Shown one piece after another: positions 17,702-26,443 of a DNA stretch of 64,000 nucleotides (its first letter is position 1; each line of letters starts with the position of its first letter). Below the pieces are notes generated by a model. That model was not told the origin of the DNA. It did no database searches and worked only from the letters and a program-made list of their open reading frames with translations. Position numbers and translations under genes: made by a program. Source of the DNA: Pseudomonas lini (lineage in GTDB: Bacteria > Pseudomonadota > Gammaproteobacteria > Pseudomonadales > Pseudomonadaceae); the NCBI RefSeq assembly GCF_001042905.1, contig NZ_JYLB01000005.1, positions 434,001 to 498,000 on the forward strand, written 5' to 3'.

Positions 17702-18459
17702 GTCAGTTGGAAAAGATCTATGGCGTGCACGCTGTAGAAGCGTTGCTGCGTCATCACCCAAAACGCGTCAAGCAGATCTGGTTGGCTGAAGGCCGCAGTG
17801 ATCCGCGGGTGCAGACGCTGATCGCACTCGCTGCCGAAAATCGCGTGGCGGTCGGTCAGGCTGAACGTCGTGAGCTGGATGCGTGGGTAGAAGGCGTGCA
17901 CCAGGGCGTGGTCGCGGACGTGAGTCCGAGTCAGGTCTGGGGCGAGGCGATGCTCGACGAATTGCTCGATCGCACTGAAGGCGCACCGCTGTTGCTGGTG
18001 CTCGACGGCGTGACCGATCCGCACAACCTCGGCGCTTGCCTGCGTTCGGCCGATGCGGCCGGTGCGCTGGCGGTGATCGTGCCAAAGGACAAGTCAGCCA
18101 CCCTGACCCCGACGGTGCGTAAAGTCGCCTGCGGCGCGGCGGAAGTGATTCCGTTGGTGGCTGTGACCAACCTGGCGCGCACCCTGGAAAAACTCAAGCA
18201 GCGCGGCTTGTGGGTCGTCGGTACGGCGGGCGAGGCTGAGCAGGAGTTGTATCAGCAAGACCTGACCGGCCCGACCATCCTGATCATGGGCGCGGAAGGC
18301 AGCGGCATGCGCCGCCTGACTCGCGATCTTTGCGATTATCTGGTGCGTCTGCCAATGGCGGGCAGTGTCAGCAGTCTCAATGTGTCCGTGGCGACTGGTG
18401 TGTGCCTGTTCGAGGCCCTGCGCCAGCGTGGCGTCAAGGGAGCCGCCAAAAAGTCCTGA
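17698..18459 (+). CDS. rlmB: 23S rRNA (guanosine2251-2'-O)-methyltransferase RlmB
   Basis: SpoU-family enzyme that methylates the ribose of G2251 in the 23S P loop. The 253-residue protein has an N-terminal substrate-binding domain (EKIYGVHAVEALLRHHPKRV) and the trefoil-knot SPOUT domain. That domain has motif 1 DGVTDPHNLGACLRSADAAG, motif 2 IMGAEGSGMRRLTRDLCD and motif 3 LPMAGSVSSLNVSVATG, which bind SAM. Its ATG lies within the rnr stop (ATGA overlap), so both come from one transcript. Confidence 0.96.
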   Translation: MSQLEKIYGVHAVEALLRHHPKRVKQIWLAEGRSDPRVQTLIALAAENRVAVGQAERRELDAWVEGVHQGVVADVSPSQVWGEAMLDELLDRTEGAPLLLVLDGVTDPHNLGACLRSADAAGALAVIVPKDKSATLTPTVRKVACGAAEVIPLVAVTNLARTLEKLKQRGLWVVGTAGEAEQELYQQDLTGPTILIMGAEGSGMRRLTRDLCDYLVRLPMAGSVSSLNVSVATGVCLFEALRQRGVKGAAKKS

Positions 18460-18465
18460 CACAAC

Positions 18466-18557
18466 CCTGTAGGAGCTGCCGAAGGCTGCGATCTTTTGAC
18501 TTTGACTTTTAAAGATCAAAAGATCGCAGCCTCGTTTCACTCGACAGCTCCTACAGG
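18466..18557. repeat. Paired REP element, TAGGAGCTGCCGAAGGCTGCG family
   Basis: Left arm CCTGTAGGAGCTGCC...GATCTTTTGA and a matching right arm give a long hairpin that could end rlmB transcripts. The right arm has the TCGTTTCACTCGACAGCT variant rather than the exact complement, so two subtypes are joined here. Confidence 0.8.
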
Positions 18558-18605
18558 TGCTCGGCTTTCCAGTCGAGGTGATTGTTCAAATATTCACCAA
18601 TTGCC

Positions 18606-18634
18606 TTGCGCCTCTCTTGTCCCTTCTCTACAAT
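18606..18634 (+). promoter_or_regulatory. Promoter of the rpsF-rpsR-rplI operon
   Basis: TTGCGC, 17-base spacer, TACAAT, then the GC-rich discriminator TGCGCCCC. This is a plausible growth-rate-controlled sigma-70 promoter with about 110 bases of leader. Confidence 0.55.
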
Positions 18635-18712
18635 TGCGCCCCTTGCTGTGACGGCAGGCACGCATGTGTCTATCGCAAGCAAGTCCATAAGTGTCATTCA
18701 CTCCTTGTCTGA

Positions 18713-18726
18713 CCGCTTTTGAGCGG
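18713..18726 (+). promoter_or_regulatory. Hairpin in the rpsF leader
   Basis: CCGCT-TTTG-AGCGG lies 26 bases before the rpsF start. Many bacteria autoregulate this operon by binding of the S6:S18 pair to an rpsF leader hairpin, and this is the only candidate here. Identity is inferred from position, not from a full consensus match. Confidence 0.35.
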
Positions 18727-18752
18727 CAGGCTACAACCCGTAAGGAGCATTC

Positions 18753-19175
18753 ATGCGTCATTACGAAATCATCTTTTTGGTCCACCCGGATCAAAGCGAG
18801 CAAGTCGGCGGCATGGTTGAGCGTTACACCAAGCTGATCGAAGAAGACGGCGGCAAAATCCACCGTCTGGAAGATTGGGGCCGTCGTCAACTGGCCTACG
18901 CAATCAACAATGTTCACAAGGCTCACTACGTGATGCTGAACGTTGAGTGCACTGGCAAGGCCCTGGCCGAGCTGGAAGACAACTTCCGCTACAACGATGC
19001 AGTGATCCGTAACCTGGTCATCCGTCGCGAAGAAGCCGTTACCGGCCAATCCGAGATGCTCAAGGCTGAAGAAAACCGCAGTGAGCGCCGTGAGCGTCGC
19101 GACCGTCCTGAGCACTCCGACGCCGAAGGCGTTGATGGTGATGACAGCGACGCCAGCGATAACGCTGACGAGTAA
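18753..19175 (+). CDS. rpsF: 30S ribosomal protein S6
   Basis: S6 binds the 16S central domain together with S18. The 140-residue product begins MRHYEIIFLVHPDQSEQV, contains the conserved GRRQLAYAINNVHKAHYVMLN core, and ends in an unusually acidic tail rich in Asp, Glu and Ala. In other species such a tail receives added glutamates from RimK. A strong AAGGAG precedes the start. It is the first gene of the rpsF-rpsR-membrane protein-rplI operon. Confidence 0.98.
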   Translation: MRHYEIIFLVHPDQSEQVGGMVERYTKLIEEDGGKIHRLEDWGRRQLAYAINNVHKAHYVMLNVECTGKALAELEDNFRYNDAVIRNLVIRREEAVTGQSEMLKAEENRSERRERRDRPEHSDAEGVDGDDSDASDNADE

Positions 19176-19203
19176 TCCACGGACCTTTTAAGGAGCCTAT
19201 CAA

Positions 19204-19434
19204 ATGGCACGTTTCTTCCGTCGTCGTAAATTCTGCCGCTTCACCGCTGAAGACGTGAAAGAGATCGATTACAAAGATCTCAACACTCTGAAAGCTTACG
19301 TATCCGAGACCGGCAAAATCGTTCCAAGCCGCATCACCGGTACCAAAGCTCGTTATCAGCGTCAGCTGGCCACCGCTATCAAGCGCGCCCGCTTCCTGGC
19401 CCTGCTGGCCTACACCGACAGCCACGGCCGCTGA
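19204..19434 (+). CDS. rpsR: 30S ribosomal protein S18
   Basis: 76-residue basic protein, [25 protein letters not shown], with the family signature [31 protein letters not shown] region near the C-terminus (here ending [10 protein letters not shown]). It forms a heterodimer with S6 on the ribosome. AAGGAG lies 7 bases upstream, and the gene follows rpsF by 28 bases. Confidence 0.98.
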
Positions 19435-19470
19435 GACCGGGCAGTCGACACGTAGCAAAGGATTGAATGC

Positions 19471-20364
19471 ATGCGCGCCTTAGCTGAGTTCATCATGCGC
19501 GGCCGTATGCAGGCCACTCTGGTAGTGGCTGGATGCGCAACGCTGCCGTTGTTGTATTGGTTGGGTGCTGCCGCCGGATGCCTTGTGCTCCTGCGGCGCG
19601 GATTGAGGGACGCCTTGGGCGTTCTTGCTCTGGGACTGCTGCCGGCGTTGATCTGGTGGCTTTACTCCGACGACCCACGGGCACTTCTGGTGCTGCTGGG
19701 GTCTTCGAGCCTTGCGTTGGTTTTGCGCGCAAGCGAGTCCTGGAACCGCGTGCTGCTGGTCAGCATAGCGATGGGATTGGTGTTTTCAGTGGTGCTGGGG
19801 GCGGCTTTTGCGCCCCAGATCGAGATGCTGGCGCAGGCTTTGATAAAAGTCATGCCGTCGCTACTCGGTGATGTCTACCAGCAATTGTCGGTAGACGAGC
19901 AAGCGCGTTTCGCGTCCCTGATTGCACCGGTCCTGACCGGCCTGATTGCGGCCTTGTTGCAAATCGTCAGTGTGCTGAGCCTGATTGTCGGGCGCTACTG
20001 GCAGGCGTTGTTGTACAACCCGGGTGGTTTTGGTCGCGAGTTTCGCGCCATCCGAATCCCGCTTTTACCGGCGATGTTGCTGCTGGTGTTGATGCTTCTG
20101 GGGCCTAACTTAGGCTCGCAGATGGCCATGTTGACACCGTTGTGCAGCGTACCGCTGGTGTTCGCCGGGCTGGCCCTGATTCACGGGCTGGTGGCGCAAA
20201 AGCGACTGGCCAAATTCTGGCTGGTGGGGTTGTACGTCACGCTGTTGCTGTTCATGCAGCTGATCTATCCGTTGCTGGTGGTCTTGGCCATCGTCGACAG
20301 CCTGATTGATTTTCGCGGTCGTTCGGCACCGAAAGATGCCGATAACGCGAACGGTGAAGGTTAA
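19471..20364 (+). CDS. DUF2232-type integral membrane protein
   Basis: 297-residue hydrophobic protein with about eight predicted membrane segments. It begins MRALAEFIMRGRMQATLVVAGC and has a cytoplasmic tail of charged residues (RSAPKDADNANGEG). Genes of this family sit between rpsR and rplI in Pseudomonas, where the function is unknown. The distant Bacillus relatives (YybS) also lie next to ribosomal and replication genes. It is within the operon: 36 bases after rpsR and 19 before rplI. A second ATG eight codons downstream is a possible start. Confidence 0.85.
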   Translation: MRALAEFIMRGRMQATLVVAGCATLPLLYWLGAAAGCLVLLRRGLRDALGVLALGLLPALIWWLYSDDPRALLVLLGSSSLALVLRASESWNRVLLVSIAMGLVFSVVLGAAFAPQIEMLAQALIKVMPSLLGDVYQQLSVDEQARFASLIAPVLTGLIAALLQIVSVLSLIVGRYWQALLYNPGGFGREFRAIRIPLLPAMLLLVLMLLGPNLGSQMAMLTPLCSVPLVFAGLALIHGLVAQKRLAKFWLVGLYVTLLLFMQLIYPLLVVLAIVDSLIDFRGRSAPKDADNANGEG

Positions 20365-20383
20365 AAGTTAAGAGGATTTTCAC

Positions 20384-20830
20384 ATGCAACTGATCCTTCT
20401 GGAAAAAGTCACCAACCTGGGCAACCTGGGTGACAAAGTGAACGTTAAGGCTGGTTACGGTCGTAACTACCTGCTGCCTTACGGCAAAGCTACCGCTGCG
20501 ACCGCTGCCAACCTGGCTGCGTTCGAAGAGCGTCGCGCTGAGCTGGAAAAAGCCGCAGCAGACCGTAAAACTTCGGCTGAAAGCCGTGCCGCCCAACTGG
20601 CTGAGCTGGAAGTGACTATCACTGCCACCGCTGGTGACGAAGGCAAGCTGTTCGGTTCGATCGGCACCCACGACATCGCTGATGCACTGACCGCCTCTGG
20701 CGTTGAAGTTGCAAAAAGCGAAGTTCGTCTGCCGAACGGCACCATCCGCAACGTAGGCGAATTCGACGTAGCCGTGCACCTGCACGCCGAAGTTGAAGCC
20801 ACCGTACGCGTTGTCGTGGTAGCAGCTTAA
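20384..20830 (+). CDS. rplI: 50S ribosomal protein L9
   Basis: L9 binds domain V of 23S rRNA and extends from the ribosome, limiting frameshifting. The 148-residue product starts MQLILLEKVTNLGNLGDKVNVKAGYGRNYLLPYGKA, the N-terminal RNA-binding domain. A long connecting helix (AAFEERRAELEKAAADRK) and the C-terminal domain follow. The start is preceded by AAGAGGA. Confidence 0.98.
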   Translation: MQLILLEKVTNLGNLGDKVNVKAGYGRNYLLPYGKATAATAANLAAFEERRAELEKAAADRKTSAESRAAQLAELEVTITATAGDEGKLFGSIGTHDIADALTASGVEVAKSEVRLPNGTIRNVGEFDVAVHLHAEVEATVRVVVVAA

Positions 20831-20875
20831 GCAGCACTTGTCGGCTGGCACCCTCGGGTGCTTGCCGGTAACATC

Positions 20876-20913
20876 GGGCACGATCCTGTTTACAGGTCGT
20901 GCCCTTTGTCTTT
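20876..20913 (+). terminator. Rho-independent terminator after rplI
   Basis: The stem GGGCACGA/TCGTGCCC has a 13-nt loop that can itself pair (CCTG/CAGG) and is followed by TTTGTCTTT. It ends the ribosomal operon before dnaB. Confidence 0.75.
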
Positions 20914-20965
20914 CTGCAGTTCCTGATTCTCATAATTTCTGCTTTTCCTAACAAACCAAGTGGCC

Positions 20966-22360
20966 ATGAACGATATCTCCGCTCCCGAGCAATACGATCT
21001 GCAAACCGCTGCCCTGAAGGTGCCGCCGCATTCCATCGAGGCCGAACAGGCCGTGCTCGGTGGTTTGATGCTGGACAACAACGCCTGGGAGCGTGTGCTG
21101 GATCAGGTTTCGGACGGCGATTTCTATCGTCATGACCACCGTCTGATCTTTCGTGCGATCGCCAAGTTGGCGGACCAGAACTCCCCGATCGACGTCGTGA
21201 CCCTTGCCGAGCAATTGGACAAGGAAGGTCAGACCTCGCAAGTCGGTGGCCTCGGTTACCTGGGTGAGCTGGCGAAAAACACGCCGTCCGTCGCCAACAT
21301 CAAGGCCTATGCGCAAATCGTTCGTGCGCGCGCGACGTTGCGGCAGTTGATCGGCATCGCCACCGAAATTGCCGACAGCGCTTTCAACCCGGAAGGCCGT
21401 ACGGCTGAAGAGATTCTCGACGAAGCTGAGCGGCAGATCTTCCAGATCGCCGAGGCCCGGCCAAAAACCGGCGGCCCGGTGAGCGTGAATGACCTGCTGA
21501 CCAAGGCTATCGACCGCATCGACACCTTGTTCAACACCGACAACGCCATCACCGGCCTGTCCACCGGTTACACCGACCTCGACGAGAAGACCAGCGGCTT
21601 GCAGCCTTCCGACCTGATCATCGTCGCCGGTCGTCCATCCATGGGTAAAACCACCTTTGCGATGAACCTGGTGGAAAACGCCGTGTTGCGCAGCGACAAG
21701 TGCGTACTGGTTTACTCACTGGAGATGCCAGGCGAATCGCTGATCATGCGTATGCTTTCGTCCCTTGGGCGTATCGACCAGACCAAGGTCCGGGCCGGTC
21801 GCCTGGACGACGACGATTGGCCACGCCTGACCTCGGCGGTCAACCTGCTCAACGATCGCAAGCTGTTCATCGACGACACGGCCGGTATCAGCCCGTCAGA
21901 GATGCGCGCGCGGACCCGGCGTCTGGTGCGGGAGCACGGTGACATCGCCCTGATCATGATCGACTACCTGCAGTTAATGCAGATTCCAGGTTCCGGCGGC
22001 GACAACCGGACCAACGAGATTTCCGAGATCTCCCGTTCCTTGAAAGCCCTCGCCAAGGAATTCAACTGCCCGGTGGTGGCGCTGTCCCAGCTCAACCGCT
22101 CCCTGGAGCAACGACCGAACAAACGCCCGATCAACTCCGACTTGCGGGAATCCGGAGCGATCGAGCAGGATGCTGACGTGATCATGTTCGTGTACCGGGA
22201 TGAGGTGTACCACCCGGAAACCGAGCATAAAGGCATCGCCGAGATCATCATCGGTAAGCAGCGGAACGGCCCGATCGGCACGTCACGACTGGCGTTCATC
22301 GGTAAATACACCCGTTTCGAAAACTTGGCGCCGGGCAGCTACAACTTCGACGACGAGTAA
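20966..22360 (+). CDS. dnaB: Replicative DNA helicase DnaB
   Basis: Hexameric 5'-3' helicase at the replication fork. The 464-residue protein has the N-terminal DnaG-interacting domain (HSIEAEQAVLGGLMLDN) and the RecA-like domain with Walker A GRPSMGKT near residue 221. Walker B appears as LIMIDYLQLM, with ALSQLNRSLEQRPNKRP and the arginine-finger region after it. No intein interrupts the P-loop, where some DnaB genes carry one. A GTG two codons upstream is in frame; the ATG at 20966 is preferred by family N-termini. Confidence 0.97.
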   Translation: MNDISAPEQYDLQTAALKVPPHSIEAEQAVLGGLMLDNNAWERVLDQVSDGDFYRHDHRLIFRAIAKLADQNSPIDVVTLAEQLDKEGQTSQVGGLGYLGELAKNTPSVANIKAYAQIVRARATLRQLIGIATEIADSAFNPEGRTAEEILDEAERQIFQIAEARPKTGGPVSVNDLLTKAIDRIDTLFNTDNAITGLSTGYTDLDEKTSGLQPSDLIIVAGRPSMGKTTFAMNLVENAVLRSDKCVLVYSLEMPGESLIMRMLSSLGRIDQTKVRAGRLDDDDWPRLTSAVNLLNDRKLFIDDTAGISPSEMRARTRRLVREHGDIALIMIDYLQLMQIPGSGGDNRTNEISEISRSLKALAKEFNCPVVALSQLNRSLEQRPNKRPINSDLRESGAIEQDADVIMFVYRDEVYHPETEHKGIAEIIIGKQRNGPIGTSRLAFIGKYTRFENLAPGSYNFDDE

Positions 22361-22385
22361 ATTATTCGTTGTCTGGTCGGGCCTC

Positions 22386-22450
22386 TTCGCGGGCAAGCCT
22401 CGCTCCTACAGGGATCACGCCGAAGCTGTGGGAGCGGGCTTGCCCGCGAT
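22386..22450. repeat. Paired REP element, GCGGGCAAGCC family
   Basis: Left arm TTCGCGGGCAAGCCTCGCTC and right arm GAGCGGGCTTGCCCGCGAT. The arms are two subtypes (CTCGCTCCTACAG versus CCGCTCCCACAG), which still pair through the core. It lies 26 bases after dnaB. Confidence 0.8.
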
Positions 22451-22551
22451 GGGGTCGTCGCAATTTCCGACCATAGCCGTCGGAATTGGTCAAATTTTGT
22501 GCTATATTCCGCGCCCGCGAAATTCAATGAAAGCCAACACCGGTTATCGAC

Positions 22552-24855
22552 ATGCAAGCAGCCAAGCCGTTATTTGACTATCCCAAGTACTGGGCCGAAT
22601 GTTTCGGGCCGGCGCCATTCCTGCCGATGAGCAGGGAGGAGATGGATCAGCTTGGCTGGGATTCCTGCGACATCATCATCGTCACCGGTGATGCCTACGT
22701 CGACCACCCGTCGTTCGGCATGGCGATCATCGGCCGACTGCTGGAGGCCCAGGGCTTCCGCGTCGGGATCATTGCACAGCCGAACTGGCAGTCCAAAGAC
22801 GACTTCATGAAGCTCGGCGAGCCAAACCTGTTCTTCGGCGTCGCGGCCGGCAACATGGACTCGATGATCAACCGCTACACCGCCGACAAGAAAATCCGTT
22901 CCGACGACGCCTACACCCCCGGTGGCCTGGCGGGCAAACGTCCGGATCGCGCGAGCCTGGTTTACAGCCAGCGCTGCAAGGAAGCCTACAAGAATGTACC
23001 GATCGTGCTCGGTGGCATCGAAGCCTCCCTGCGCCGCATCGCCCACTACGATTATTGGCAGGACCGGGTGCGTAACTCGATCCTGATCGACGCTTGCGCC
23101 GACATCCTGCTCTACGGCAACGCCGAGCGCGCGATCGTCGAAGTCGCCCAACGCCTGTCCTACGGTCACAAGATCGAAGACATCACCGACGTGCGCGGCA
23201 CCGCGTTCATTCGTCGTGACACGCCGAAAGACTGGTACGAAGTCGACTCGACGCGCATCGACCGTCCGGGCAAGGTCGACAAGATCATCAATCCGTATGT
23301 GAACACCCAGGACACTCAGGCCTGCGCCATCGAGCAGGAAAAGGGTCCGGTTGAGGACCCGAGCGAAGCCAAGGTTGTGCAGATCCTCGCCAGCCCGAAG
23401 ATGACGCGTGACAAGACTGTGATCCGTCTGCCATCGGTCGAGAAAGTCCGTGGCGATGCGGTTCTCTATGCTCACGCCAACCGCGTGCTTCACTTGGAAA
23501 CAAACCCGGGTAATGCCCGCGCGCTGGTGCAGAAGCATGGCGAAGTGGACGTCTGGTTCAACCCGCCTCCGATTCCGATGACCACTGAAGAAATGGACTA
23601 CGTGTTCGGCATGCCTTACGCACGGGTTCCGCACCCGGCGTATGGCAAGGAAAAAATTCCTGCCTACGACATGATCCGCTTCTCGGTGAATATCATGCGC
23701 GGTTGCTTCGGCGGCTGTACGTTCTGCTCGATCACCGAGCACGAAGGCCGGATCATCCAGAACCGTTCCGAAGAGTCGATCATTCGCGAAATCGAAGAGA
23801 TCCGCGACAAGGTCCCAGGCTTCACCGGGGTGATCTCCGACCTCGGCGGCCCGACTGCGAACATGTACCGCATTGCCTGCAAGACTCCGGAAATCGAATC
23901 CGCGTGCCGCAAGCCTTCGTGCGTGTTCCCCGGCATTTGTCCGAACCTGAACACCGATCACTCATCGCTGATCCAGCTCTATCGCAGCGCCCGTGCCCTG
24001 CCGGGTGTGAAGAAGATCCTGATCGCGTCTGGCCTGCGTTATGACCTCGCGGTCGAGTCGCCGGAATACGTCAAGGAGCTGGTGACTCACCACGTTGGTG
24101 GTTACCTGAAGATCGCCCCGGAACATACCGAGGAAGGTCCGCTCAACCAGATGATGAAACCGGGCATCGGCAGCTATGACAAGTTCAAGCGCATGTTCGA
24201 GAAGTACACCAAGGAAGCCGGGAAAGAGCAGTACCTGATTCCGTACTTCATCGCCGCTCACCCGGGCACCACCGACGAAGACATGATGAACCTGGCGCTG
24301 TGGCTCAAGGGCAACGGTTTCCGTGCCGACCAGGTGCAGGCGTTCTACCCGTCGCCGATGGCCACCGCCACCGCGATGTACCACTCGGGCAAGAACCCGT
24401 TGCGCAAGGTCACTTACAAGAGTGACGCCGTGACCATCGTCAAGAGCGAAGAACAGCGTCGCCTGCACAAGGCGTTCTTGCGTTATCACGACCCGAAAGG
24501 CTGGCCGATGCTGCGTGAAGCGCTGACCCGCATGGGCCGCGCCGACCTGATCGGACCGGGCAAGAACCAGTTGATCCCGCTGCATCAGCCGGCGACCGAC
24601 AGCTACCAGAGCGCCCGTCGCAAGAACTCGACACCGGCCGGCAGCCACAAAGTGGCAGGGGAAAAGACCACCAAGATCCTGACCCAGCACACCGGTCTGC
24701 CACCACGTGCCAGCGATGGCGGTAACCCGTGGGACAAGCGTGAACAGGCCAAGGCTGCGGCGTTCGCCCGCAACCAGCAGGCGGCCAAGGAGCGCAAGGA
24801 CGCGGCCAAAGGCAAGGGGCCAAAACCGGCCCGCAAGCCAGTCGTGCCGCGTTAA
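22552..24855 (+). CDS. YgiQ family radical SAM protein
   Basis: Large radical SAM protein of unknown reaction (UPF0313/YgiQ). The 767-residue product has an N-terminal B12-binding-like domain (DYPKYWAECFGPAPFLPMSREEMDQLGWDSCDIIIVTGDAYVDHP). The iron-sulfur motif CFGGCTFC places the cluster cysteines at 385, 389 and 392, and a TIM-barrel core follows. A DUF3362-type C-terminal region (IPLHQP...) and a basic Lys/Ala/Pro-rich tail complete it. The gene stands alone between a REP pair and a strong terminator. Housekeeping distribution in Pseudomonas is known; the substrate is not. Confidence 0.93.
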   Translation: MQAAKPLFDYPKYWAECFGPAPFLPMSREEMDQLGWDSCDIIIVTGDAYVDHPSFGMAIIGRLLEAQGFRVGIIAQPNWQSKDDFMKLGEPNLFFGVAAGNMDSMINRYTADKKIRSDDAYTPGGLAGKRPDRASLVYSQRCKEAYKNVPIVLGGIEASLRRIAHYDYWQDRVRNSILIDACADILLYGNAERAIVEVAQRLSYGHKIEDITDVRGTAFIRRDTPKDWYEVDSTRIDRPGKVDKIINPYVNTQDTQACAIEQEKGPVEDPSEAKVVQILASPKMTRDKTVIRLPSVEKVRGDAVLYAHANRVLHLETNPGNARALVQKHGEVDVWFNPPPIPMTTEEMDYVFGMPYARVPHPAYGKEKIPAYDMIRFSVNIMRGCFGGCTFCSITEHEGRIIQNRSEESIIREIEEIRDKVPGFTGVISDLGGPTANMYRIACKTPEIESACRKPSCVFPGICPNLNTDHSSLIQLYRSARALPGVKKILIASGLRYDLAVESPEYVKELVTHHVGGYLKIAPEHTEEGPLNQMMKPGIGSYDKFKRMFEKYTKEAGKEQYLIPYFIAAHPGTTDEDMMNLALWLKGNGFRADQVQAFYPSPMATATAMYHSGKNPLRKVTYKSDAVTIVKSEEQRRLHKAFLRYHDPKGWPMLREALTRMGRADLIGPGKNQLIPLHQPATDSYQSARRKNSTPAGSHKVAGEKTTKILTQHTGLPPRASDGGNPWDKREQAKAAAFARNQQAAKERKDAAKGKGPKPARKPVVPR

Positions 24856-24872
24856 TTTCCGCGCCATATCGC

Positions 24873-24904
24873 AAAACGCCAGCCTCAGTGCTGGCGTTTT
24901 GTTT
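24873..24904 (+). terminator. Strong terminator after the YgiQ gene
   Basis: The perfect stem AAAACGCCAGC/GCTGGCGTTTT with a CTCAGT loop is followed by GTTTTC. It can work in both directions. Confidence 0.9.
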
Positions 24905-24990
24905 TCTAGCGAGTGTGCGGCCTGTTTGCTAAGGTTGCGCGCACTTCAATGGCGGCCCTGGAAACCGATTTCCCTATACGACGCCAAACC

Positions 24991-25016
24991 CTGTGGGAGC
25001 CGGGCTCGCCCGCGAT
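24991..25016. repeat. Single REP unit
   Basis: CTGTGGGAGCCGGGCTCGCC followed by CGCGAT is a diverged solitary copy of the main REP family, 49 bases before the hydrophobic effector-like gene. Confidence 0.7.
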
Positions 25017-25064
25017 GACGGCGGCACAGGCAATAAAGATCCCCGATCTTCAAGGACGATTCAC

Positions 25065-25982
25065 ATGAGCAACCCCTTACCGGGTATCGGCATGGATTAC
25101 AGCCCCTCCCAGTTCATGGCCCGCCAACGCATCGAAAGCCAGATCAACCTGCCACGCCTGTTCGCCGCCATCGACGCCGATCCCGGAATTGTCGGCGCGG
25201 GCGTGGTGTACATCGACGCCGAATTCAACGTAGTGACCCTGCGCGAGTTCAAGCCGATTTGCAGTATCAGGCCCAAGCGAATCATTTTGCGCGAGGCGCA
25301 GAAGTACATTGCGCCTGCGCAGTTTGCTGATCAGGTAAAGAACAACTCACGTGAATCTCGTTTAGTGGGGGAGGCAGTCAATACGACATTATCTTGTGCC
25401 GGTGCCATTCTGGGCTGGATCGTGGTTTTCAGTGGCACAATTGCAGTTCCGTTTACAGCAGGTGCCAGCTTGGTTGTAACAGCAATTGGAGCAACAGCTG
25501 CTGCCGCGAGTACTGCGCAGTGTGTGGTGGGAGGCACGAGGACGTACAACGAACTCAACGACCCATCAGCCAATGATGATATGGACAGCGAGGACTGGTA
25601 TCGCTATGCAATGCCGGTACTGGATGCGGCATCATTGCTGGGAGCCGGTGCGTCTACTCTAACCACCCTGAGGCTCTTGCAGGCCAGGAAGGTCTCGACC
25701 GGCAGGAGTTGGTACGAGCTTTCTAAAGGTCTGACCCGTCAGCAAAGAAAGGCGTTGACCAAAGAATTGTTAACATTAAAAGACCCGAGCCTGACAAATA
25801 AACTATTGAAGCTTCGCCAGCGTTCGGGGGCGCTTGCAAAGCGTTATACAGCTACTCAAATCAATCACGCGACGGTCACTCAGATTCGCGACTCTCTGGG
25901 GGCGGCCATAGGCTTAACAGGAAGTAGCTTAGCTGGGAACCTCAGAACAATTGCTGTTGGTCTGTATGAGGAGGTTGAGTAA
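25065..25982 (+). CDS. Effector-like protein with hydrophobic centre, unknown function
   Basis: 305 residues, no recognised catalytic motif and no signal peptide. Residues 1-105 form a soluble domain (MSNPLPGIGMDYSPSQF..., with YIDAEFNVVTLREF). Residues 109-130 and 132-155 are strongly hydrophobic and rich in Gly, Ala and Thr, enough for a membrane hairpin. A further Ala/Leu-rich stretch lies at 186-206. The C-terminal third is basic and helical. Start chosen at 25065 because AAGGA precedes it. The stop overlaps the next gene by one base. Together with two downstream four-helix membrane proteins this resembles a pore-forming effector with immunity proteins, which is inference. I recall relatives being labelled NAD synthetase, but no SGGVDS motif is present. 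Base composition is less GC-rich than the flanks. Confidence 0.7.
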   Translation: MSNPLPGIGMDYSPSQFMARQRIESQINLPRLFAAIDADPGIVGAGVVYIDAEFNVVTLREFKPICSIRPKRIILREAQKYIAPAQFADQVKNNSRESRLVGEAVNTTLSCAGAILGWIVVFSGTIAVPFTAGASLVVTAIGATAAAASTAQCVVGGTRTYNELNDPSANDDMDSEDWYRYAMPVLDAASLLGAGASTLTTLRLLQARKVSTGRSWYELSKGLTRQQRKALTKELLTLKDPSLTNKLLKLRQRSGALAKRYTATQINHATVTQIRDSLGAAIGLTGSSLAGNLRTIAVGLYEEVE

Positions 25983-26443
25983 TGGATCGCAAGTATTCAT
26001 TGAACGCTTTCCTTGCTCACTATTTTCCGACCTTTATCTGCGCCTTTTTTCTAGCTTGTTTTGCTCTTTCTGCTTCGATTTCATTAGTCTCAAGTACTTA
26101 CTTTCGAGGCGATCCTGAACGGGGCAAGTATTCGTTTATTGTGGCGTTGGTGCTGTCTTTGCTCTTGGCTTTGAGCCACTTTGTCATGATCAGGGGGCGA
26201 TCCTGGGGTGTGCGGGCCATCATCGTATTCTATTTGGTGTGTTTCCTCACAGTCCTCCCCACTTATGGTTATAAGCCGCATCCCGTCGCCTATGTGACTG
26301 GGTTGTTATTTCCGATGCTGGGTTTGCTACTGCTTAATAGCAAACGCCATCGAGAAATGCGCCAGAAGTTGCTTGAATTACGTCATGAGCGTATCGCAGC
26401 AAAATCTGCCGTCGGGCTTCAGAAAAACAAGAAGGGACGCTAG
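25982..26443 (+). CDS. Four-helix membrane protein, candidate immunity protein A
   Basis: 153 residues with membrane segments at about 17-39, 50-70, 77-95 and 101-119 and a basic cytoplasmic tail. It shares YFPTFI, the F-V-RGR motif, VLPT and the block GLLLLNSKRHREMR with the next gene product at corresponding positions, so the two are paralogues. The ATG overlaps the stop of the upstream gene by one base, which implies coupled translation. No family is recognised. The proposed role, protecting the membrane from the upstream protein, rests only on gene order and topology. Codon use is AT-richer than in the neighbouring core genes. Confidence 0.7.
   Translation: MDRKYSLNAFLAHYFPTFICAFFLACFALSASISLVSSTYFRGDPERGKYSFIVALVLSLLLALSHFVMIRGRSWGVRAIIVFYLVCFLTVLPTYGYKPHPVAYVTGLLFPMLGLLLLNSKRHREMRQKLLELRHERIAAKSAVGLQKNKKGR

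Noticed and set aside
22570..23961. 463-codon frame antisense to the YgiQ gene
   Set aside because: The radical SAM cysteine motif and family layout lie on the plus strand. The opposite frame is open only because of third-position GC bias.
25065..25982. NAD synthetase label for the hydrophobic-centre protein
   Set aside because: No SGGVDS ATP-binding motif or NAD synthetase blocks. The genuine nadE is at 35786-36613.
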